This document shows, in pieces, positions 6,339-11,970 of a stretch of DNA of 11,970 nucleotides. The DNA is taken from contig JAJZCT010000040.1 in the NCBI GenBank assembly GCA_021828925.1, forward strand, positions 1-11,970, written 5' to 3'. The notes beneath the pieces were generated by a model. That model worked only from the letters and a program-made list of their open reading frames with translations. It ran no database searches and was not told where the DNA came from. The position numbers and the translations under genes were made by a program. The stretch's first letter is position 1, and every line of letters starts with the position of its first letter. This stretch comes from Planctomycetota bacterium (GTDB taxonomy: Bacteria > Planctomycetota > Phycisphaerae > WQYP01).

Positions 6339-7124
6339 TCACTTTTTGGCACGATCCGTGCCGGAATCTGTGGGCGGGCTTGCGTGAGCAACGGCAAGCG
6401 CGTCGCAAATGGTAATATTGACCCTGCCGGTAAACTTTCCGTTTGGTGCCTGAGAAAGTGAAGCGCTCCACAGGAGCCTGTTCAAGTGCTTTTTACTAAA
6501 TGTCAGGCCTGTGCTCAAAAATTGGCGGAGTGTCACGTTTTTGATATTGAATCGATGTTTAACTCTTAGCGGTTTAAGATTTGGAAAGTAGGGAATGGTG
6601 TGTTGTCCACTTGTGATATAGTAAAAGCGTGCCTTCGGGATCAGCCTCTGTATGATGTGGGATTCCACATCCTCAATGCTCATCGTTCCGTGAAATGAGA
6701 GTTTCTGGTTCAGAGGATTCTGTTTCCATGCAGTCGCCGTCGCCATTGCAATGTGAACGATCCGACGGTTGAGATGGTCCCGCCAGACTCGCAATTCGGG
6801 GAAACGTTTACGAAGGGAGGAAATCATCCGTCGGAGCGTCAGTTGCCCGGTTGCCATGGGAAGGCGGAGGTTGGCCAAGCCCTTATATGGAGCCTTTCCA
6901 TGCGGCACGACATCCTCCAATGTGTAATGGAATCCCCGGCGTATATGCACCTCGTCAAGATATTCTGTAAGCCAGACCAATTGGCCCGGCTTTGGAGGCG
7001 GCACTAACTCTGCGGCACGTGCCTGAGGTGCGGATCCCAATGCCCAAGCAGCAAGGTATATGACCATTGCGACAGTTGCGGCAACCCGACGTTGGCGGCC
7101 CGTATATTTTACATCAGAACTCAT
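6339..7124 (-). CDS. A1: secreted A-family paralog, unknown function
   Basis: A 261-residue member of the four-copy A family. The N-terminus has a basic stretch, a hydrophobic core (14-32) and A-R-A-A-E (35-39), giving probable signal peptidase cleavage after Ala37. Conserved positions shared with A2-A4 are E70-D71 in H-Y-T-L-E-D-V, L-R-V-W-R-D (111-116) with N119 and V-H-I, P-L-N-Q-K-L-S-F-H-G-T-M-S (137-149), N-I-K-N-V-T-L-R-Q-F-L-S-T-G-L (193-207), and G-K-F-T-G-R-V-N-I (229-237). The two beta-alpha-like segments around 141-160 and 191-207 recall STN-type (secretin/TonB short N-terminal) modules; this is a tentative fold guess. No catalytic motif is recognised. The start has AGGAG about nine bases upstream and lies 21 bases after the B1 stop, suggesting coupled expression. 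The frame is intact. Confidence 0.85.
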   Translation of the reverse strand: MSSDVKYTGRQRRVAATVAMVIYLAAWALGSAPQARAAELVPPPKPGQLVWLTEYLDEVHIRRGFHYTLEDVVPHGKAPYKGLANLRLPMATGQLTLRRMISSLRKRFPELRVWRDHLNRRIVHIAMATATAWKQNPLNQKLSFHGTMSIEDVESHIIQRLIPKARFYYITSGQHTIPYFPNLKPLRVKHRFNIKNVTLRQFLSTGLTFSKKHLNRLLWSASLSQAPNGKFTGRVNITICDALAVAHASPPTDSGTDRAKK

Positions 7125-7493
7125 AGCAATTTCTCCTGGTTCCGTTCAAGGCCATGTAACCGTGAGTGTACCGTTGCTGTAACTAACCGTTCTGTTTGTT
7201 ATGCTCGGATTAAGCTTGAATCCGGCAATTTGTACCGTTGGATCGGATGGCGTTGATTGCGGACTGGCGATCTCATAATGTTGCGTACCGGTCGGCCAGG
7301 CCAGCGCCTGTTGGCTGCCAATGGGATATTCCTTTCCACCGTCACCTTCAAATCCCACATGGTCCGGATAGCTACCGTTTTCGATCTTTACGTTGATGGG
7401 CACGAACGTGGTGCCGGACTGCTCATCTACGATTTGACCATTATACAAACTGCTCAATGACTTGCCGAGTTGTTCCACGCCCGGAATGGTCTG

Positions 7494-7533
7494 GGCGACC
7501 TCGACAAGGGTACCTAATAACACGTCGCCACTT
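7494..7533. repeat. Near-identical 40-base repeat, copy in B1
   Basis: These 40 bases match 8839-8878 with one difference (A7504 versus G8849), including the shared CAAGGGTACCTAATAACACG. On the minus strand they encode S-G-D-V-L-L-G-T-L-(V/A)-E-V-A. The surrounding B sequence is far more diverged, so this patch points to a recent exchange between the B1 and B2 copies. Confidence 0.9.
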
Positions 7534-7603
7534 TGCACCCGCTGCCAAGCAGGCACACTGCTTGCCGAGAGATCCACATTTTGTGGCGTCACCGCAACAC
7601 CGG

Positions 7604-7766
7604 GGTTCGGCGAGAATGCGCTGCTGAAGCTGATGTACTCCGCCGTGATCCGTGCGTCCGAAAAATGGCAGCGCCTGGAGGTCACGAACTTTGAGCGGGA
7701 AATGCTGGGGCATCTTCGCCAGGAATTGAACGATGAATTCAAACGCCGTCATCAGCGAACCGTGAC
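7604..7766 (+). mobile_element. Possible IS256-family transposase 3' fragment
   Basis: The plus strand reads F-G-E-N-A-L-L-K-L-M-Y-S-A-V, I-R-A-S-E-K-W-Q-R-L-E-V and T-N-F-E-R-E-M-L-G-H-L-R-Q-E-L. This has the look of the C-terminal end of an IS256/Mutator-type transposase, where a helical E-x-A-x-x-(K/R)-L segment is followed by an R-A-S-x-x-W motif. It lies inside B1, opposite in strand, between two B-like pieces. No DDE catalytic residues, terminal inverted repeats or target duplication remain visible, so it would be a scrap left after deletion. Recognition is by eye and uncertain; the stretch could instead be diverged B sequence read on the wrong strand. Confidence 0.45.
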
Positions 7767-7974
7767 GGCCGCACCTTCATCTTTTTCCAGCAAGGTTGGG
7801 ACTTGACCATTGCAAGTCGTATATGACAGAGTGCCCCCGACATTGGCATCAGCCTGGGCGGAGGCTCCAACTTTTGCACAAATTAGTCTGCCCTCCTAAT
7901 ATTGCGATACACCCTATAACCTGAGCGGCAACCGAATCCGGCGAGATAGAAAATATTCCGAGAATTACTGTGCT

Positions 7975-8724
7975 TCACTTGTTATCCTTTTTTGGCTGTG
8001 CGGTGGCTGGTACAAACTGAGGCGTTGCACAGAGGTTGATGTCCACGCGTCCGGTATATTTCCTATTGCCAGTCACATAGACATCAGCCTGCCAGAGTTC
8101 CAAGTCTCCGGCATTCCCACCATGGTACCGCATCCCTGTGGTGAGAAAGCGACGCAGGCTGTCACCCTTCACATTGAAACGGGTGGCTACCTCAAGCGGT
8201 GTCACATCCGACGCGACCCCGTCGCCACCATATGTACCAGGTTGGTACACGGAGTAAATGAAATGAGTGCTTGGAATCAAAAATTTCAATACCCTCTTCT
8301 CAAGTTCTAAAAAACTCATGGTTCCATGAAATGTCAATTTCTTATTCAATGGATATTTAGACCAGTGGAGTACGCGACGGTTTGCGAGATGTACCACGCT
8401 CTTGTTCACCGCATCTTGCCATATTTTCACGTTGGGGAGTTGCGGTTGCAAGAAACGCACAATCTGCCCGATTGCTGCGTTGGCAGGAGGTGGAATAACC
8501 CTCATACTCCCCATACCGTAGGAAAAGTCGCGCCGCCCCGGTCGATAGATATCCTCCCATGTCCAATGGAACTTTTTCTGGTCGCAAAGATAGTAAAATA
8601 ATAAAGTCTTTTTTCCCACGGCCGGTTTTGAGTCCGCTCGCAACCGGCTTGGGCTTGCCGAACCAATCGCAATCGCGAAAATAGTGGCCAGCGGCAGCAG
8701 TCTGGTGGTGGGTATTTTTAGCAT
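7975..8724 (-). CDS. A2: secreted A-family paralog, unknown function
   Basis: A 249-residue A-family protein with an intact frame. It starts M-L-K-I-P, like A3 (M-L-K-I-N), with a hydrophobic signal segment about 9-24 and likely cleavage near residue 30. Family landmarks are W-T-W-E57-D58, V-K-I-W-Q-D (99-104) with N107 and V-V-H-L, P-L-N-K-K-L-T-F-H-G-T-M-S (125-137), F-N-V-K-G-D-S-L-R-R-F-L-T-T-G-M, and Y-T-G-R-V-D-I-N-L. It is the most diverged of the four at the first motifs (W-Q-D instead of W-R-D, K-K instead of Q-K). AAGGAGAT lies about eleven bases before the ATG, and the B2 tail ends 36 bases upstream. The C-terminus is short and charged (P-K-K-D-N-K). No enzymatic motif is recognised. 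A span of about 75 bases without similarity separates its stop from the B1 pieces. Confidence 0.85.
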   Translation of the reverse strand: MLKIPTTRLLPLATIFAIAIGSASPSRLRADSKPAVGKKTLLFYYLCDQKKFHWTWEDIYRPGRRDFSYGMGSMRVIPPPANAAIGQIVRFLQPQLPNVKIWQDAVNKSVVHLANRRVLHWSKYPLNKKLTFHGTMSFLELEKRVLKFLIPSTHFIYSVYQPGTYGGDGVASDVTPLEVATRFNVKGDSLRRFLTTGMRYHGGNAGDLELWQADVYVTGNRKYTGRVDINLCATPQFVPATAQPKKDNK

Positions 8725-8760
8725 GATAACAATATCTCCTTACTTCTGTTTCCCGGCTCG

Positions 8761-9603
8761 TCACGGCCACGTAATCGTGAGCATTCCGTCGGCGTAGCTG
8801 ACACTCCTATTAACAATACCCGGGTTCAACTTAAACCCGGCGACCTCGGCAAGGGTACCTAATAACACGTCGCCACTTGGCACAGCCGGCTTCGCTGGTG
8901 GCGCGCTGCGAAGCGGCACGCCGTAGACCATGATATCAACCCGACCGGTGGGCTTGCCGCTTTTCAGATAGTAATCTGCCCGCCACAGGACGAAAGGTGG
9001 TTGCCGCCCCCCTATATCGTAGGCCACACCGGTCGTGAGGAATTGTCGTAGCGTCATCCGTTTGACGTCGAAGCGGCGGGGGGTGTCGTAGGCCCTCTCC
9101 TCGGCCGGTGTGAGGCCGATGTAGGAGATGAAGACTCCGGCCCGCACATTACCGAGGCACGCCACAGTGACGTGCGGAAACTTCTTTTGGATAATCTGTG
9201 TGGTTACTTGCTTCAGACTCATCGTACCGTGGAATGTCAGCCGCTGATTCAGCGGATTGGCCTTCCATTTGAGCGCCTTTGTATACACGATATGGATGAT
9301 GTGACTATTGAGTTTATCACGCCAGACCGTACAGGCAGGCAGTTTGGCTCGCAGGAAGCTCACAGCCGCGTTAATTGTCTTGAAACCCTGCGGTGGTGCG
9401 GCTGGCAGCGTACCGATGTACGTGCCTGTTTCAGTGGAGTAGGCATCCTCCATGGCGAAGACGCAGTGGTGCTTTTGGGCAAATTCGGTCCAGGTGTCAC
9501 TCGATCCGGGTTTGTCTGCCGCCCATGATGGCGATTCCTGCAAAAATGCTCCGCCCAAAAAAGTGATAAATACTACCAAAAACATGAGATTAATTTTGAG
9601 CAT
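8761..9603 (-). CDS. A3-B2 fusion: A-family secreted protein with a B-family tail
   Basis: A protein of about 280 residues. It begins M-L-K-I-N-L-M-F with a strong hydrophobic signal segment and cleavage probably at S-W-A-A-D. The A-family body follows: H-H-C-V-F-A-M-E-D, C-T-V-W-R-D with I-I-H-I-V-Y-T-K-A-L, P-L-N-Q-R-L-T-F-H-G-T-M-S, F-D-V-K-R-M-T-L-R-Q-F-L-T-T-G-V and T-G-R-V-D-I-M-V. Where other A proteins end, this one runs on through A-P-P-A-K-P-A-V into S-G-D-V-L-L-G-T-L-A-E-V-A-G-F-K-L-N-P, ending with D-G-M-L-T-I-T-W-P, which is B-family sequence. Two deletions explain it: one removing the A3 stop and most of B2, one inside B2 joining E-V-A to A-G-F. The start at 9603 is chosen for AAGGAG ten bases upstream; an upstream extension to 9684 has no such site and overlaps B3. 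Confidence 0.85.
   Translation of the reverse strand: MLKINLMFLVVFITFLGGAFLQESPSWAADKPGSSDTWTEFAQKHHCVFAMEDAYSTETGTYIGTLPAAPPQGFKTINAAVSFLRAKLPACTVWRDKLNSHIIHIVYTKALKWKANPLNQRLTFHGTMSLKQVTTQIIQKKFPHVTVACLGNVRAGVFISYIGLTPAEERAYDTPRRFDVKRMTLRQFLTTGVAYDIGGRQPPFVLWRADYYLKSGKPTGRVDIMVYGVPLRSAPPAKPAVPSGDVLLGTLAEVAGFKLNPGIVNRSVSYADGMLTITWP
8839..8878. repeat. Near-identical 40-base repeat, copy in the A3-B2 fusion
   Basis: This is the partner of 7494-7533. Its left end coincides with the B2 internal deletion junction, where GCC is shared between the two joined segments (microhomology). Confidence 0.9.
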
Positions 9604-9637
9604 GGCGTCATGTCTCCTTTCTAGCTTCGAAATGGTC

Positions 9638-10440
9638 CTACTGTGGCCACGTGACCGTAAGCGCCGGTGTTGGTCTGTATACATTGAACGTCGTTTTCAC
9701 AGGGGACGTGGAACCGCCATGTGGATCCGTTCCGGTCAATTTCACATCCTCGTCCTCTGTGCTACCGCTGTCGGTGTCCATCCAGTAATAATATAAGTTG
9801 GCGTAAGTGAGTTGTGCCGGGGTTATGGGAATAACCACGCCCTGCTGGTCGTCGGCCTCGTACGCGTAGATGATGGAACCGCCTACATCCCACTGCAGCG
9901 TCATATCGCTGGGACTATATTCGGCGGTCACCCCAATATACTCCCCAACACAAACGTCCTGTGTTTGGTTATCTACGGTGTTACCCCCATATTCAATATG
10001 CAGTACATAGCTCGTCAAATCCTCTGGCCCGGCGTTGGCGCTTCCGGTCCAGTATTGGTTGGTTTTGGTGTCCGTCACGGTTACTCCGCAGGAAGCTGAA
10101 ATCTGCCAATAGCCCGCTACCAGCGGGGTGAACGTCAGCGTCGCACTCGAGCTTGTCGGGGGTTGTCCCGATGCACCGGGAGGCTGAATAAGTCAGTATA
10201 GCTGCCCGATGGTGCCGAGCCAAAGGTGTCGGCTTGAAGCGCCTTGTATTGAACGGAGATCGTCCAGTCGTATTCCGTGGATAAATCTCCTCAGGCGACA
10301 CCCGTCGGTGGCGTGTAGCTTGCCGAGAGGCTCGAAGTGGCGGGGCTTTTGAATTTGACGGGATTCGGCGAAGGCGCACCCATGTTCGCCGTCACTGTCA
10401 ACAGCACACCCCTGGGACGACCTTCGCTTCGACCACTCGT
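9638..10440 (-). pseudogene. B3: decayed B-family Ig-like secreted protein
   Basis: Reading from just after the A4 stop, the minus strand gives G-V-L-L-T-V-T-A-N-M-G-A-P-S-P-N-P, A-T-S-S-L-S-A-S-Y-T-P-P-T-G-V-A, an in-frame TGA (about 10302-10304), then G-D-L-S-T-E-Y-D-W-T-I-S-V-Q-Y-K-A-L-Q-A-D. A one-base frameshift follows (about 10185-10195). The new frame reads S-S-S-A-T-L-T-F-T-P-L-V-A-G-Y-W-Q-I-S-A-S-C-G-V and an open stretch to T-V-T-W-P-Q-stop. Beta-rich Thr/Ser/Gly composition indicates Ig/PKD-like modules. The end is abnormal: the Y-N-G-Q and G-F-x-L-N-P parts of the C-terminal domain are missing and only T-V-T-W-P remains, so a deletion has joined an inner module to the very tail. 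The last open stretch (about 146 residues from 10078) could still be expressed, but no good start is seen. Confidence 0.8.
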
Positions 10441-10441
10441 G

Positions 10442-11173
10442 TTATTTTACCGCTCCCTTCGGCTGCGCTGCGGGCAAGGTTGAGGCTGGCGAAGCCAGCA
10501 TCGTAATCTCGATCCTTCCGGTGAGTTTTCCATGTTTCGTCAAATAGTAGCACTGCCAGAAGGTTCCTCCGAAGTGCTGCGGATCCAACCGGTAGACAAG
10601 TCCAGTGGTCAGCAATTGCCGGAGGGTTTCCCCCTTAACATCGAAGTGGAGTGGCTTTTTGTAGGGCTTAAGATCCGGAGCGTATGGTAGCAGGATTGCA
10701 CCTGAGGTGAATGGATCATAGTAAAAATGTAGTTTGGGAAATCGCCTAATAAGAATCTTTGAGGCTAAGTGCATAAAACTCATGGTACCATGGAATGTTA
10801 ATTTCTGATTCAAAGGGTTGGATTTCCACATCAGCGCTTTCGTGTAAACAATATGAATGACGTGGCGATTTACCCTATCCCGCCAAACGGTGTAGCCGGG
10901 GAGATGCGCGCTTAGGAATTTCACAGCAGACTGTATGGTCAAATGATTGGGAGAAGGAGGCAGGTGAATCTTTGCCAAGCCCACATCCCCCGCAACTTTA
11001 CCATTTACCGTCGCCACATGATCTTCTCCGAGGACGACACAGTGATCTTGGGTGGCAAGACGCCCCCAGATATCGCTGGCGCTGGTGGAGGCATAGCCAG
11101 TTCCGGGGATCAGTCCAATCAAACCGACTCTGCAAAGCCCCGCCAAGCGGATCAACCATTTGTGTTCATGCAT
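10442..11173 (-). CDS. A4: secreted A-family paralog, unknown function
   Basis: An intact A-family member of about 243 residues. The start ATG 11173 (M-H-E-H-K-W) is chosen because AAGGAG lies just upstream with about eight bases between; an ATG 14 codons earlier (11215) would overlap the B4 stop. The signal peptide is basic, then hydrophobic (L-C-R-V-G-L-I-G-L-I-P), with G-Y-A-S as probable cleavage area. Conserved landmarks are C-V-V-L-G-E-D, Y-T-V-W-R-D with N-R-H-V-I-H-I-V-Y-T-K-A-L-M-W, P-L-N-Q-K-L-T-F-H-G-T-M-S, F-D-V-K-G-E-T-L-R-Q-L-L-T-T-G-L and L-T-G-R-I-E-I. It is closest to A3 (both share H-I-V-Y-T-K-A-L and a cysteine before the E-D pair). The B4 stop is 32 bases upstream. No enzymatic motif is recognised. 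Confidence 0.85.
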   Translation of the reverse strand: MHEHKWLIRLAGLCRVGLIGLIPGTGYASTSASDIWGRLATQDHCVVLGEDHVATVNGKVAGDVGLAKIHLPPSPNHLTIQSAVKFLSAHLPGYTVWRDRVNRHVIHIVYTKALMWKSNPLNQKLTFHGTMSFMHLASKILIRRFPKLHFYYDPFTSGAILLPYAPDLKPYKKPLHFDVKGETLRQLLTTGLVYRLDPQHFGGTFWQCYYLTKHGKLTGRIEITMLASPASTLPAAQPKGAVK

Positions 11174-11205
11174 GCCTTTTCTCCTTGTCATAGGTTCCTT
11201 ATGGC

Positions 11206-11970
11206 TTATGGCCAAGTGATGATCAGAGTCCCGTTGTTGTAACTGACGGACCGATTTGTGATTCCCGGATTTAACGTAAATCCTGCGACCTGTACCTGCC
11301 AGTCAACAGAATTAGGTCCTGAATTCGGAATAGCTAGTGGAGCAGCATTTGGCCAATTTCGGGCTTCTTGGCTCGCCGCGAGACACGGATTCGGATCTTG
11401 CGGCGTGGAAAACGCTTTCACTCCAAGCCCGACGGGGTCACTGTAATACCCATTCTCAATCTTCTGGTTGATTGGCAGGAAAGAACCGCTGCCATTTTCC
11501 TGAACCTCCTGTCCGTTGTAGATGCTGCTGAGGGTATCACCAAATTGATCAATCACCTTAATTTTCTGAATGGTTCCGGCCCACGTCACCAACTCGACCT
11601 GTCCGGCCCCCAGACCCCACCAGGCTGGTGTGGTCGTGCCGCTCAGAACTTTGTTAGTGCCTGCCACCGCGCCGTTGAACGTCGGATGCGGCGTACCGAT
11701 GGCTGCGGGAATTTTGATGATTACCATAGCGGTGCCAAGCACGGTGGTTCCATCTTTTGCTTCCATCTCGACGTCTCCGTTCGGCATACTCTTCGCTGTT
11801 CCTGTTTTGCCATAAAGATTAAACTTGATTTGTCCCGTTGATGTGTTCACTTGGGGATTTTGTTTAACACCTGCGGAGCCGGAGCCCCCGGAAAGTGTTA
11901 CAAAATTGTCGATGTTTACTTTCTGAACAAGATCCTTAGGCGTCACGGTTGCCGTTCCAGGCACGTAAAT
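11206..11970 (-). CDS. B4: B-family Ig-like secreted protein, 5' end outside window
   Basis: The reading frame is open through the right window edge, so at least 254 residues of a longer protein are seen and the true start lies outside. The first part (about 1-90 of the visible protein) is Thr/Gly/Val-rich with V-T-P-K-D-L and G-D-V-E-M-E-A-K-D-G-T, typical of Ig-like beta modules. The conserved C-terminal domain follows: V-I-D-Q-F-G-D-T-L-S-S-I-Y-N-G-Q-E-V, L-P-I-N-Q-K-I-E-N-G-Y-Y-S-D-P-V-G, then V-A-G-F-T-L-N-P-G-I-T-N-R-S-V-S-Y and N-G-T-L-I-I-T-W-P-stop. This is the only B copy in the window without a visible lesion, and it serves as the reference for B1-B3. Tandem beta modules suggest an exported or cell-surface protein, an inference. 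Its stop is 32 bases before the A4 start. Confidence 0.8.
   Translation of the reverse strand: MYVPGTATVTPKDLVQKVNIDNFVTLSGGSGSAGVKQNPQVNTSTGQIKFNLYGKTGTAKSMPNGDVEMEAKDGTTVLGTAMVIIKIPAAIGTPHPTFNGAVAGTNKVLSGTTTPAWWGLGAGQVELVTWAGTIQKIKVIDQFGDTLSSIYNGQEVQENGSGSFLPINQKIENGYYSDPVGLGVKAFSTPQDPNPCLAASQEARNWPNAAPLAIPNSGPNSVDWQVQVAGFTLNPGITNRSVSYNNGTLIITWP

Larger units (their letters stand above)
7146..7900 (-). pseudogene. B1: interrupted B-family Ig-like secreted protein
   Basis: The C-terminal part (from about 7604 leftwards) is clean and matches B4: S-L-S-S-L-Y-N-G-Q-I-V, F-V-P-I-N-V-K-I-E-N-G-S-Y-P-D-H-V-G, and the tail A-G-F-K-L-N-P-S-I-T-N-R-T-V-S-Y then N-G-T-L-T-V-T-W-P-stop. Upstream, about 7755-7895 in the same frame reads C-A-K-V-G-A-S-A-Q-A-D, G-G-T-L-S-Y-T-T-C-N-G and A-A-V-T-V-R, also Ig-like. 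Two TGA stops (7749-7754) and a piece resembling a transposase on the opposite strand separate them. No start codon or Shine-Dalgarno fits the N-terminal piece, so the gene looks dead at its 5' end. The C-terminal piece alone could be translated only from a weak internal start. It sits between A2 and A1. Confidence 0.75.

Noticed and set aside
5890..6471. Minus-strand open frame of 193 residues
   Set aside because: It is in another frame across the A1 C-terminus and the B0 remnant; B-like sequence is seen in the other frames.
9604..9684. N-terminal extension of A3 up to 9684
   Set aside because: It has no ribosome binding site, overlaps the B3 end, and would bury the signal peptide behind a charged stretch.
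9993..10379. Minus-strand open frame of 128 residues
   Set aside because: It is the wrong frame over B3; the Ig-like sequence lies in the other two minus frames.
6339..11173. Toxin and immunity pairs as an assigned function for B and A
   Set aside because: The alternating layout invites it, but no nuclease, pore-forming or other toxin motif is visible in B, and A carries signal peptides with no known immunity fold. It is kept only as speculation.
6131..11970. CRISPR array as the explanation of the repeated structure
   Set aside because: The repeats are gene-sized, diverged and protein-coding; no short identical repeats with regular spacers are present.

Overview
The window looks like a piece of a moderately GC-rich bacterial chromosome, most plausibly from a planctomycete-like lineage (Phycisphaerae or a neighbour). 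This rests on protein style: Ig-like secreted proteins ending in a T-W-P tail, an unusual IspD-like protein, and AGGAG-type ribosome binding sites. No ribosomal or other phylogenetic marker is present, so the assignment is an inference.

Left part (1-3330): a minus-strand membrane-anchored coiled-coil protein of unknown function (431-1315), then a plus-strand tRNA-Thr(UGU) (1646-1717) with a good promoter. The 3' half of this tRNA plus about 70 bp of downstream flank is repeated at 3030-3152 as a tRNA remnant without its 5' half. Between the two copies lies a type II toxin-antitoxin cassette of the HI1419/HI1420 (HigBA-like) type. Its promoter is overlapped by a perfect 16-bp palindrome, its toxin gene carries a one-base frameshift and its antitoxin is intact. 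The layout resembles an old insertion at a tRNA 3' end.

Middle part (3338-5944, plus strand): three closely spaced genes, namely an IspD-like protein whose active-site motifs are largely replaced, a GT4 glycosyltransferase, and an intact family I inorganic pyrophosphatase. A nucleotidyltransferase-like protein, a sugar transferase and a pyrophosphate remover side by side suggest a shared role in building a glycoconjugate, but this is not proven.

Right part (6130 to the edge, minus strand): the most unusual region. It is a tandem array of two alternating gene families, here called A and B. Family A is a set of four intact, diverged, secreted proteins of about 245-260 residues that share P-L-N-(Q/K)-(K/R)-L-(T/S)-F-H-G-T-M-S and T-L-R-Q-F-L-T-T-G-L-like cores. 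Family B is an Ig-like secreted protein with a conserved tail ending N-G-x-L-x-(I/V)-T-W-P-stop. Every A gene starts 21-37 bp after a B tail, giving units B4-A4, B3-A3, B2-A2 and B1-A1, plus a fifth B remnant after A1. The A copies are all open, while B3, B2, B1 and B0 are decayed by stops, frameshifts, deletions and, in B1, an apparent transposase fragment. B2 survives only as a short tail fused to A3. I recognise no described system with this layout, and the function is unknown.
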